DNA of 64,000 nucleotides from Dyadobacter flavalbus (GTDB taxonomy: Bacteria > Bacteroidota > Bacteroidia > Cytophagales > Spirosomataceae), in contig NZ_VBSN01000076.1 of assembly GCF_006149045.1 (NCBI RefSeq), positions 124,001 to 188,000 on the forward strand. The letters run 5' to 3'. Made by a program: the position numbers and the translations under genes. Under the pieces are notes generated by a model. The model saw only the letters and a list, made by a program, of their open reading frames with translations. It was not told the origin of the DNA and searched no databases. Each line of letters starts with the position of its first letter. Position 1 is the first letter of the stretch. Shown piece after piece: positions 16,043-24,685 of this stretch.

Positions 16043-18481
16043 ATGAAGACACTTTTTTCTTACTTGCTTTCCCTGTTAATTCTTGGTCTGGTCTGTGTCA
16101 GCAAGCCTGCAATTGGCCAGGCGGTTCATTCCGGAGGTGCAATTTCAGGCGTTGTCAAAGATTCGGTCAGTGGAAAGCCGCTCGATTATATCACAGTCAA
16201 TCTGATGACGGACAAAAACGTTGCCGTGAAAGCTGATTTTACCAAAACCGACGGGTCATTTGCTTTCCGGAACCTTAAACCGGGAAAGTATACGGTTGTG
16301 ATTGTGGGCGTCGGTTACCGGAACAAATCAATTGAGGCCGATCTTTCGGACAGTACAAAAAAGCAAATTGAGCTTGGGCCTGTTTTCATCACACAAAGTG
16401 TCACCGGCCTGAAAGAAGTAACGGTAACAAGTATCAAGCCCATTGTAAAACAGGAAGTTGACCGTATGTCGTACGACCTGCAGGCCGACCCGGAAAGCAA
16501 GGTTTTCAGTGTACTGGAAATGATGCGAAAAGTGCCTTTTCTTTCACTGGATGCGGACGATAATATTTATCTGAAGGGAAATGCAGATTTCAAGATCCTG
16601 ATTAACGGAAAGCCGTCGAGCATGGTGGAAAGGAGTTACAAGGAAGTTCTGAGGAGTATGCCTGCGTCTTCCATTCAGCGGATCGAAGTCATTACGACGC
16701 CGCCTGCCAAGTACGATGCGGAAGGTTTGGCGGGCATCATCAATATTATCACAAACAAGAAAATTGATAACGGTTACAGCGGCACCATCAACGTCAACGA
16801 GCGTTTCCCGATCGGCGGGCCGGGATTTGGCGGTTCGCTTTCAGTAAAATTGGGCAAGCTGGGAATGACGGCACTTGCCGGCGGCAGTCAGTATAACATG
16901 CCTTCCACGCAGAATCTGCTTCATCAGAAAAATTTTGGCCCTGAACCGACAAACCTGTTTCAGAACGGAGCTTCAAAATCGGCGAGCAGGAACGGTTATA
17001 TCGGTTATGAAGTAACTTATGAAATGGACAGTCTGAACCTTTTCAGCGCACAGATCAATCTGAACGGAAGCAGATCGGACGGTTCCGGGTTTCAGCGATC
17101 CGCACTCAACGGCAGTAACGGAATTTTGCAGGGATATGAAATCATCAATAACAACGACGGAAAAGGAAGCGGTATGGATGCTGCGCTGAATTACCAAAAG
17201 GGTTTTAAAGCCGATAAAAACAGGCTGCTCACTTTTTCTTACCGTTACTATGGTTTTAACAATCTTCAGAACAGCAATCTTTCCATTTTTGACCGGATCA
17301 ATTATGAAACGCCGGATTACCGGCAGATCAATGACCAGCGCTTTTCAGAGCAGACATTCCAGATCGATTTTGTTTATCCGGTAAAAAAACTGAGTATCGA
17401 AGCCGGTTTGAAAGGCATTATGCGCGACAATAACAGCGATTTCCGTTACAGCATTTTCAATGCCGAAAGCAAAATGTTCGAGATTGATCCGGGTATGAGC
17501 AACATGTTCAGCAACACGCAGAATGTATTCGGCGCTTACAATACCTATCAGTATAATTTCAAGAAATGGGGGTTAAAAGCGGGTGCCAGAATTGAACAGA
17601 CCGTCGTAAATGCCGATTTCATATCTACGGATTCCAGAGTAAAACAAAATTATTTCAATGTGATTCCGTCTGTTTCCATTAACCGCAAGATGAAGGACAA
17701 CAGCGGTCTGAACTTCGGTTATACGCAGAGAATACAGCGGCCGGGCATTTATCAGCTGAATCCGTTTATCGACCGTTCCAATCCGAGTTTTGAAAGAACA
17801 GGCAATCCGGGCTTGCGGCCGGCGTTCGTGCACGATATGCAGCTTGGTTACAGCAAGTCCAAGAAAGCATCCGTTAATTTCGGTATAGGATATACGCAGT
17901 TTAAAGACCTGATTTTTGGCGTAGCTGTTTTCAATCCGGAAACCAGCATTACCCGCACGTCTTTTGGAAATACAGGCCGGGCACGATTGATCAGCGCAAA
18001 CCTTAACCTGAATTATCCGATTACAAAGGAATGGAATTTCAGTGTGAACATGCGGCTGGCGCATGGAAAAGTAGAAGGGATTGTGAACAGCGCACGGATC
18101 ACAAACAGCGGATTACTGTATCAATTGTCGGCTTCCAGCGGTTACCGGCTTCAAAAAGACTGGCGTGTTAATGCCAATCTGAACATCTACGGTCCGAGCG
18201 TGAATTTGCAGGGAACATCCAATTCCATGGTCAGTCCGTCTTTCAGTATCAATAAAGATGTTATCAAAGACAAGCTTACCTTTTCTGCTGCTGCGAACAA
18301 TCCGTTTACCAAATTCCGGAAATACCACACAGAAACTTCCGGGCCGGATTTTTCGCAATACAATGACAGAAGAGATTATTTCCGGTCATTTAACCTGAGC
18401 GTAAATTACAAATTCGGCCGTCTGAAAGAAGCAATCCAGAAAAACAAACGCAGCATCCGCAACGACGACGTGCAGAACTGA
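16043..18481 (+). CDS. Outer-membrane beta-barrel receptor (TonB-receptor-like, CarboxypepD_reg domain)
   Basis: An 812-residue outer-membrane protein. A signal peptide (about residues 1-26) precedes a carboxypeptidase-regulatory-like domain (about 33-115: GVVKDSVSGKPLDYITV, FRNLKPGKYTVVIVGVGY). Next comes a plug-like region with RIEVITTPPAKYDAEGLAGI (about 215-235), then a long barrel rich in alternating Tyr/Asn/Gly/Phe strands. This is the OMP_b-brl_3 group related to TonB-dependent receptors; a classical TonB box is not evident. Members often act as receptors or in envelope remodelling; the ligand is unknown. It has its own promoter and sits inside the permease array, so it may serve the same stress response, but no regulon palindrome precedes it. 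Confidence 0.9.
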   Translation: MKTLFSYLLSLLILGLVCVSKPAIGQAVHSGGAISGVVKDSVSGKPLDYITVNLMTDKNVAVKADFTKTDGSFAFRNLKPGKYTVVIVGVGYRNKSIEADLSDSTKKQIELGPVFITQSVTGLKEVTVTSIKPIVKQEVDRMSYDLQADPESKVFSVLEMMRKVPFLSLDADDNIYLKGNADFKILINGKPSSMVERSYKEVLRSMPASSIQRIEVITTPPAKYDAEGLAGIINIITNKKIDNGYSGTINVNERFPIGGPGFGGSLSVKLGKLGMTALAGGSQYNMPSTQNLLHQKNFGPEPTNLFQNGASKSASRNGYIGYEVTYEMDSLNLFSAQINLNGSRSDGSGFQRSALNGSNGILQGYEIINNNDGKGSGMDAALNYQKGFKADKNRLLTFSYRYYGFNNLQNSNLSIFDRINYETPDYRQINDQRFSEQTFQIDFVYPVKKLSIEAGLKGIMRDNNSDFRYSIFNAESKMFEIDPGMSNMFSNTQNVFGAYNTYQYNFKKWGLKAGARIEQTVVNADFISTDSRVKQNYFNVIPSVSINRKMKDNSGLNFGYTQRIQRPGIYQLNPFIDRSNPSFERTGNPGLRPAFVHDMQLGYSKSKKASVNFGIGYTQFKDLIFGVAVFNPETSITRTSFGNTGRARLISANLNLNYPITKEWNFSVNMRLAHGKVEGIVNSARITNSGLLYQLSASSGYRLQKDWRVNANLNIYGPSVNLQGTSNSMVSPSFSINKDVIKDKLTFSAAANNPFTKFRKYHTETSGPDFSQYNDRRDYFRSFNLSVNYKFGRLKEAIQKNKRSIRNDDVQN

Positions 18482-18554
18482 GGGGAATGCTGCAGGTGTT
18501 TTTTATTAAAGTCCGGAAATATTTATTAATCAGATAGTTTCAGAAAACAGTAAC

Positions 18555-19196
18555 GCCGCTTCGCGGCGGGTCGTAAATTATGAGGGTTTATTTTGCATAT
18601 GTAAAATCAGCTCCGGAGGAGCTAACTGTTTATAGCAAAGGAGATTTGAGCGAGTTTTTTTGTTGCTCTAAAGGAGCTTCCTTGGATTGGCAAATGATAA
18701 GAAGGCCCCGCCGGGGCCCAATGGTATTTGTGGCAATGCTATTGCTACAAACAGGGAGCCGCTCTGCGGCAGGCCTTAAACAATGAAGGGCTTTTTTGCA
18801 TATGTAAAATCAGCTCCGGAGGAGCTAACTGTTTATAGCAAAGGAGATTTGTGCGAGTTTTTTTGTTGCTCTGAAGGAGCATTCTTGAATTAACGTATAA
18901 TCAGGAGGCCCCGCCGGGGCCAATGTTGTTTTTGGCAATGCTATTGCTACAAACAGGAAGCCGCTCTGCGGCGGGTCGTAAACAATGAAGAGATTTTTTG
19001 AAATGCGTAAAGTTAGCTCCGGAGGAGCTGCCTGTTTGTAGCAAAGAGATTCGTGCGAGTTTTTTATTGCTCCAGAGGAGCATCCTTGAATGAACGTATA
19101 ACAAGGAGGCCCCGCCGGGGCCAATGTTATCTTTGGAAACGCTATTGCTATAAACAGGAAGCCGCTCTGCGGCGGACCGTAAACAATGAAGGCCTT
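18555..19196. repeat. Three tandem 203-bp units, each with several palindromes
   Basis: Non-coding array of three units of 201-203 bp. Each holds AGCTCCGGAGGAGCT (18609, 18812, 19015), a GCTC..AGGAGC hairpin, GGCCCCGCCGGGGCC (18704, 18907, 19108) and GCCGCTCTGCGGC (18758, 18960, 19161; a variant at 18555 marks a partial left unit). CTGTTTRTAGCAA near the start of each unit is the inverse of TTGCTACAAACAG near its end, so a whole unit could fold as one large branched structure. It resembles REP/BIME-type elements. No transposase is nearby. Reverse-strand open frames here are translated repeat. Confidence 0.9.
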
Positions 19197-19227
19197 AATT
19201 ACCGGATCAAGCATTTAGATTAATGCG

Positions 19228-19333
19228 CGTTCAGCGCTGTACAAACTGTTCAATATCGAACAAATTATTTTATCAATTATTTATATAAGTATCTGATAAT
19301 TAAGTTTTTATATAAGTGGTACAGGATTTATAC
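19228..19333 (+). promoter_or_regulatory. Operator pair and GG promoter element upstream of permease copies 7-9 (site C)
   Basis: Two palindromes 19 bp apart: CGTTC-AGCGCT-GTACA (19228-19243) and TGTTC-AATATC-GAACA (19247-19262). A TGGTACAGGATTTAT element starts at 19317, exactly 55 bp after the second palindrome and 77 bp before the ATG at 19394. The GG matches a sigma-54 -24 box; the expected GC of the -12 box is not present. Confidence 0.7.
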
Positions 19334-19393
19334 TTCTGGATGTATGAAAGTTGGATCTTTCTTAAACCTGATTAATTATTTTCCTGAAAAGCC

Positions 19394-21820
19394 ATGACCC
19401 GTAACTACCTTAAAATTGCATGGCGTAACCTTTTTCGCAACAAGGTTTACAGCTTTATAAACATTGCCGGACTCGCCATGGGAATTTCCGCTTTCCTGCT
19501 GATCCTGGAATATGTGAGTTTTGAAAAAAGTGTAAACCAGTTTCATGCCAGCCTTCCGGATATGTACCGGATGCTGAACATCAATCCGAAAGGTGAAACC
19601 TGGGCGGAAGTGGAACCGGGCTGGGCCGCAAGGGCAAAACAGAATTTTCCGGAAATAAAGGCATACTGCCGTTTTGCAGAAGGTTCTGCAAGAGGTATTG
19701 TGAAAAGAGCAGATGCAAAGGCGGAACCATTTCGCGAAGCGGGCATCGGATATGCAGAAGGTAACTTTTTTGACTTTTTCAGTTTTCCGTTACTGGCCGG
19801 GAACAAGGCTGCACTCGGCAAGCCGAAAGTAGTTTTTATCTCAAAGAAAACAGCAGCCAAATATTTCGGGAATGACGATCCGATCGGTAAAGTACTGACG
19901 CTTTCGAACCAGTTCGGAACGCTTTCCTATTCTGTAGAGGGAATTTACGAAATACCTGCCAATTCCGACATTCAGTTTGATATGGTGTTCTCCATGAAAA
20001 CGCTTGACAATCCTGCAAACCTTAACGGAAATGACTGGGCAACGCTGGATAATCTGGATTCCCAGTTTTTGAGTACGTACTTTTTGCTTGCGCCAAATAC
20101 AAATATTAAAAGTCTTGAAAACAAGCTGAGCAAGTTGCGTGATGAGCTGAAAACGGATAAAGACGGTGTGAAATTCGGATTGCAGGCATTTGAAAATGTG
20201 CATCTTTCTGAAAAACTGGGCGATACTTACCAAACCAGCGGCAACCTGAAATATGTTTATATGCTGCTGATCATTGCCGTTCTCATTCTGCTGATCGCAT
20301 GGTTCAATTACATCAATCTTTCTACGGCGAATGCGCTTAAACGGGCGAATGAAGTGGGAGTCCGCAAAGTAATCGGTGCTACGCCGGGCAATCTGATCGC
20401 GCAGTTTCTCGGAGAATCCATGCTGGTGAACATGCTTGCGGTTTCCTCGGCCGTATTGCTGATCAGTATTCTTCAGCCGTTTTTTAATGAACTGATCGGC
20501 AAGGAACTTTCACTGGCAACGCTGGGCAATTCTTCCATGTGGCTGGCAGCCGTCTGCATTTTATTATCGGGCTCGGCTATTTCCGGCGTGTATACGGCTT
20601 ACGCATTATCCAGATTCAATCCGGTTAAGATCCTGAAAGGAAGTCTGGTGAAATCGTCCAAAGGCATTTTGCTCAGAAAGTCACTCGTGATTTCACAGTT
20701 TACGATTTCCATTGTGCTTATCCTTGCAACGATTGTGATTTACGCTCAGCTGCGGTTCATGCAAAGCCGGAATTTAGGTATAAGAACGGACCGGTTACTG
20801 GTTGTACGCGGCCCGGAAGCAGGCAATGACAGTACGTATAAAATGCGGCAGGCTGCTTTTTACAATGAACTAGGCCAGCAGAGCTATGTGAAAGATTACA
20901 GCCTTTCCGGAACGGTGCCGGGAAACTGGTACAATTTCATGACTTCCGGTTTTACGCAGTCAGGTTCCAGGCCGGGCGATGAATTCAAAACCTATTCATT
21001 TGCGATTATCGACAACCATTATCTTGATACGTACGGCATACAACTGAAAGCAGGAAGAAATTTCACGCCGCAGGAAGCCCGGGTGGAATGGAATAATAAC
21101 AGCAAAGTAATCCTGAATGAAAAGGCCGTGGCGCAGTTTGGTTTCAAGTCCGCCGAAGAAGCCGTTCAGAATAAAATCAAATGGGATGAAAGATATCTGG
21201 AAGTGATCGGCGTTGCCAAGAATTATCATCATATGGGCTTGCAGCGCGCCATTGACCCGATTATCTTTTATCCTCAGAACAACAGCAACTACATCACGAT
21301 CAGGCTCGTGCCGGGGCCTATTCAGGACAAAATGGCCCGGATGGAAAGCATTTACAAAAACTACTTTGCCGGCAATCCGTTCGATTACTTTTTTGCGGAT
21401 GAAAACTTTAACAAACAGTATGTTTCTGAAAAGCAATATGGCAAAATGTTTACTTCTGCATCGGTTTGGGCCATTTTCATTGCCTGCATGGGATTGTTCG
21501 GACTGGCTACATTTATGGTCGAAACCCGGACCAAAGAAATCGGAATCCGAAAAGTGCTCGGCGCTTCGGTGGCCAGCATAGCCGGTTTGCTGTCAGCCGA
21601 TTTTCTCAAACTTGTTTTTGCTGCCATTGTCATTGCAAGTCCGCTCGCGTGGTATTTTATGAGCAATTGGCTGAAAAGTTTTGAATATCAGGTTCAATTG
21701 AGCTGGTGGATTTTTGCAGCCGGAGGCATTACAGCCATTCTGATCGCCATACTGACAATCGGTTTTCAAAGCATCAAAGCCGCACTAGTAAATCCGGTCA
21801 AGTCGTTGAGGAGTGATTGA
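19394..21820 (+). CDS. FtsX/MacB-type ABC permease (array copy 7)
   Basis: Complete 808-residue permease starting MTRNYLKIAWRNLFRNK, the first copy after the receptor and repeat block. The first FtsX domain has LLIAWFNYINLSTANA, where most copies have ACINFMNLATAR, and EVGVRKVIGATPG; the second has FIACMGLFGLATFMVET and EIGIRKVLGASVA. The C-terminus reads AALVNPVKSLRSD. It is preceded by operator pair C and probably heads a transcript that continues into copy 8 (218 bp on) and copy 9; the gaps between them hold degenerate repeats and no operator. Confidence 0.95.
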   Translation: MTRNYLKIAWRNLFRNKVYSFINIAGLAMGISAFLLILEYVSFEKSVNQFHASLPDMYRMLNINPKGETWAEVEPGWAARAKQNFPEIKAYCRFAEGSARGIVKRADAKAEPFREAGIGYAEGNFFDFFSFPLLAGNKAALGKPKVVFISKKTAAKYFGNDDPIGKVLTLSNQFGTLSYSVEGIYEIPANSDIQFDMVFSMKTLDNPANLNGNDWATLDNLDSQFLSTYFLLAPNTNIKSLENKLSKLRDELKTDKDGVKFGLQAFENVHLSEKLGDTYQTSGNLKYVYMLLIIAVLILLIAWFNYINLSTANALKRANEVGVRKVIGATPGNLIAQFLGESMLVNMLAVSSAVLLISILQPFFNELIGKELSLATLGNSSMWLAAVCILLSGSAISGVYTAYALSRFNPVKILKGSLVKSSKGILLRKSLVISQFTISIVLILATIVIYAQLRFMQSRNLGIRTDRLLVVRGPEAGNDSTYKMRQAAFYNELGQQSYVKDYSLSGTVPGNWYNFMTSGFTQSGSRPGDEFKTYSFAIIDNHYLDTYGIQLKAGRNFTPQEARVEWNNNSKVILNEKAVAQFGFKSAEEAVQNKIKWDERYLEVIGVAKNYHHMGLQRAIDPIIFYPQNNSNYITIRLVPGPIQDKMARMESIYKNYFAGNPFDYFFADENFNKQYVSEKQYGKMFTSASVWAIFIACMGLFGLATFMVETRTKEIGIRKVLGASVASIAGLLSADFLKLVFAAIVIASPLAWYFMSNWLKSFEYQVQLSWWIFAAGGITAILIAILTIGFQSIKAALVNPVKSLRSD

Positions 21821-21871
21821 TGAAAGCTGTTGGCTATTAGCTGTTAGCTTTAAACCAATCGCTAGTAGCCT

Positions 21872-22024
21872 GTTACAAATCGCTGACCTTTTAATTCAGA
21901 AATTTATATCTAACCAATAACCGCTAATAGCCAATCGCTAAAAGCCAGTTACAAATTGTTGCCATTTTAATTCAGGAATTTTATATCGAATCAATAACAG
22001 CTAATAGCCGATCGCTAAAAGCTA
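21872..22024. repeat. Two tandem 76-bp repeats between permease copies 7 and 8
   Basis: GTTACAAAT at 21872 recurs at 21948 and the following bases match over about 76 bp with scattered substitutions: TTTTAATTCAG, ATTT-TATATC, CAATAAC-GCTAATAGCC and ATCGCTAAAAGC appear in both. The units are built from the same AGCTATTAGC-like words seen in other permease flanks, and the flanking sequence (21821-21871) continues in that vocabulary. No gene or operator is visible. Confidence 0.8.
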
Positions 22025-22037
22025 AGAGCCAAAAGCC

Positions 22038-24440
22038 ATGTTAAAAAACTATCTCAAAATCGCATTCCGGAACCTTGTCAAACATAAAGCGTTCAGCTTC
22101 ATTAACATTGCCGGTATAGCCATCGGACTGGCTTGTTTTCTGTTGCTTTCCCTTTATGTAAAAGATGAGCTGAGCTATGATCGTCACCATGCCAATGCAG
22201 ACCGGATTTACCGGCTTTCACGCACATTTATTTCCAATGACGGCACAGAATCACTGCGGCTCGGACAAGCTGCCCCGCCGTTCGGCCCGCTTGTAAAGCA
22301 GAATTTTCCGCAGGTGGAAGAAGTCGTGCGGTTACTTCATATGGGTGCGCTTTTCAGGTACGGCGACAAGGTTTTCGAAGAAGAAGACCTGTTTGTAGCG
22401 GAACCGGCTATTTTCAGGATATTTACTTTTAAAGTGCTGCAGGGAAATCCGGCAAGCGCGCTGGAAAACCCTTTTTCTGTTATGTTTTCAAAACCGATGG
22501 CAGAAAAATACTTTGGAAACGAAAATCCGATAGGAAAGACCGTGCGGCTGGATAACCAGTTTGATTATACCGTTACCGGGGTTTTCGAGCCGCTTCCTTC
22601 GCAGTCACATTTCCATCCGCAATTTCTGGTTTCCTTTTCCTCGCTGAACGACGACCGCGTTTATGGCGCCGAAAATCTGCGGACCAACTGGGGCAATAAC
22701 GCTTTTTCAACTTTTCTGCTGCTTCCCGAAAATTACAATCCGCAGAGTCTCGTGAATGCCTTTCCGGCGTTTCAAAACCGGCATATAGAACCCAATGCAT
22801 CCAAGTATTCGCGCCTTGACCTTATGAAGCTGACCGATATTCACCTGCATTCGCATACGGACTCTGAAATCGAGGCAAATGGCGATATTCAGTATGTGTA
22901 CCTGTTCTCGGCGATTGCACTTTTTATCCTGATCATTGCGTGCATCAATTACATGAACCTTGCTACGGCGCGCTCGGCAATGCGCGCGAAGGAAGTCGGT
23001 ATGCGTAAAGTTATCGGTGCGGTGCGGTATCAGCTTATCCGTCAGTTTCTGAGTGAATCCCTGCTGTTGGTTGTCATTGGTCTGCTGCTGGCCATTGTAA
23101 TCATCGTTGTTTGTCTTCCTTATCTCAATTCATTTACACAAAAACAGTTAACGTTCAGGTCGCTGCTTGATCCGGTATTTCTGTCCATTGTGGTCTGCAT
23201 TACTTTGTTCACGGGTCTGATTGCCGGCAGTTATCCCGCTTTTTTCATGACATCGTTTCAGCCGCTCAGCGTTTTCAGAGGAAAGATCACAACGGCACTG
23301 AAAAAAGGAAATCTGCGTCAGGTGCTCGTCGTGACACAATTTGCAATTGCCGTTGTACTCATCATCAGTACGGCAGTGGTTTACAAGCAAATGCAGTACA
23401 TCAGAAATTACGAGTTGGGTTATGCCAAAGACCAGGTTGTACTGCTGCGTGCGGGAAACGATACGACCACCAATTTTGAAAGTCTGAAACAGCGTTTCAA
23501 AGCAAACAGCAATATCCTGGAAGTCGGCCGGTCGTCACGCATTCCTTCCGGCAGGCTGCTCGATTCCTGGGAAGCCTATGTTTCCAAAGGCGATTCCCTG
23601 GCGCCGAGCAACATTAATATAAAGTCGTTATCTGTGGATGAGGATTTTATATCCGCTTACGAAATTGAAATGGCTGCCGGCCGAAATTTCTCACGCGAAT
23701 TTTCTACCGACAAAACAAACGGTTTTATCCTGAACGAAACGGCCGTAAAGCTGATGGGATATAAAAATCCGGCAAGCGCAATAGGCGACCGTTTCGGTTA
23801 CGGCCGGATACGCGGTCAGATTATCGGTGTTACCAGAGATTACCATTTTGAATCGCTCCATCAGAAAGTGGCGCCCATTGTCATGTTCCGGCAGGATGAA
23901 CGCCTCGGCTGGATGTCGGTGCACATAGCGGGCAGAAACATTAAAGAATCTCTTGCGCATATCAAGGCAGTTTGGCAGCAGGAGTTTCCGGACCGTCCGT
24001 TCAATTACGAGTTTTTGGATCAGCGGTTTGGCGAACTTTATGCACGTGAACAGACGCAGCAACTGCTCTTTGGCATTTTTGCAGGCATTGCCATTTTTAT
24101 TTCCTGCCTCGGACTGCTCGGACTTTCCATGTTCATGGCCGAAATCAGGATCAAAGAAATCGGTGTGCGCAAAGTGCTCGGGGCTTCTGTGACCAGTCTG
24201 GTTATTTTACTTTCCAATGATTTTCTGAAACTGGTCGTTATTGCCATTCTGATTGCATCGCCGGTTGCCTGGTATGCCATGAACAGCTGGCTGCAGGATT
24301 TTGCCTATCATACGGAAATTCAATGGCCTGTTTTCGCTTTTGCCGCCATTATATCCATCGCCATTGCATTGTTCACCATCAGTTTCCAGAGTATAAAAGC
24401 AGCATTGATGAATCCGGTGAAGTCGCTGAAGAGCGAATAG
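22038..24440 (+). CDS. FtsX/MacB-type ABC permease (array copy 8)
   Basis: Complete 800-residue permease beginning MLKNYLKIAFRNLVKHKAF. The layout is helix 1, periplasmic domain, first FtsX domain (LIIACINYMNLATARSAMRA, EVGMRKVIGA), helix 5, second periplasmic domain, second FtsX domain (FISCLGLLGLSMFMAE, EIGVRKVLGASV). It ends AALMNPVKSLKSE. It follows copy 7 after 217 bp of tandem repeats with no TGTYC-N6-GRACA palindrome, so it most likely depends on readthrough from copy 7 or on a weak promoter that was not recognised. Confidence 0.95.
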   Translation: MLKNYLKIAFRNLVKHKAFSFINIAGIAIGLACFLLLSLYVKDELSYDRHHANADRIYRLSRTFISNDGTESLRLGQAAPPFGPLVKQNFPQVEEVVRLLHMGALFRYGDKVFEEEDLFVAEPAIFRIFTFKVLQGNPASALENPFSVMFSKPMAEKYFGNENPIGKTVRLDNQFDYTVTGVFEPLPSQSHFHPQFLVSFSSLNDDRVYGAENLRTNWGNNAFSTFLLLPENYNPQSLVNAFPAFQNRHIEPNASKYSRLDLMKLTDIHLHSHTDSEIEANGDIQYVYLFSAIALFILIIACINYMNLATARSAMRAKEVGMRKVIGAVRYQLIRQFLSESLLLVVIGLLLAIVIIVVCLPYLNSFTQKQLTFRSLLDPVFLSIVVCITLFTGLIAGSYPAFFMTSFQPLSVFRGKITTALKKGNLRQVLVVTQFAIAVVLIISTAVVYKQMQYIRNYELGYAKDQVVLLRAGNDTTTNFESLKQRFKANSNILEVGRSSRIPSGRLLDSWEAYVSKGDSLAPSNINIKSLSVDEDFISAYEIEMAAGRNFSREFSTDKTNGFILNETAVKLMGYKNPASAIGDRFGYGRIRGQIIGVTRDYHFESLHQKVAPIVMFRQDERLGWMSVHIAGRNIKESLAHIKAVWQQEFPDRPFNYEFLDQRFGELYAREQTQQLLFGIFAGIAIFISCLGLLGLSMFMAEIRIKEIGVRKVLGASVTSLVILLSNDFLKLVVIAILIASPVAWYAMNSWLQDFAYHTEIQWPVFAFAAIISIAIALFTISFQSIKAALMNPVKSLKSE

Positions 24441-24672
24441 GTGTGAGCTGGTGAGTGTGAAATGTGAGATGTTTTTTGGCTTTTGACGACTAGCTTTTGG
24501 CTACTAGCTTTTAGCCATTAGCTTTTGGTTATGATAATTGTTAATAGTTATAAAAAATTTCAGGTCGCCAGCAATCCATTGCCAGTTATTAATTGCTAAC
24601 GAATATTTCAAACCTCCAACCTCCAACCTCTCACATTTTACATCTGACATTCAACCGCCAACCGCCAGAAAC
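24441..24672. repeat. Degenerate word repeats between permease copies 8 and 9
   Basis: The left part (24441-24534) contains GTGTGAAATGTGAGATG and then a run of TAGCTTTTGGC and TAGCCATTAGC words. The right part (24612-24672) contains CCTCCAACC repeats, CTCACATTTTACATC and ACCGCCAACCGCC. CTCACATTTTACATC is close to the inverse complement of the left-hand GTGAAATGTGAGATG words, so the two ends could pair. No operator palindrome was found; an upstream in-frame TTG at 24593 falls here and is not a gene start. Confidence 0.65.
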
Positions 24673-24685
24673 CCATCAGAAACCC

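Noticed and set aside
18555-19196. CRISPR array
   Set aside because: Only three units of 203 bp, with no short repeat/unique spacer alternation and no cas genes.
18825-19214. Reverse-strand open frame of 129 codons with repeated PPQSGFLF and LAPAGPP segments
   Set aside because: It is a direct translation of the 203-bp repeats; its internal repetition mirrors the DNA units and there is no start context or homologous neighbour.
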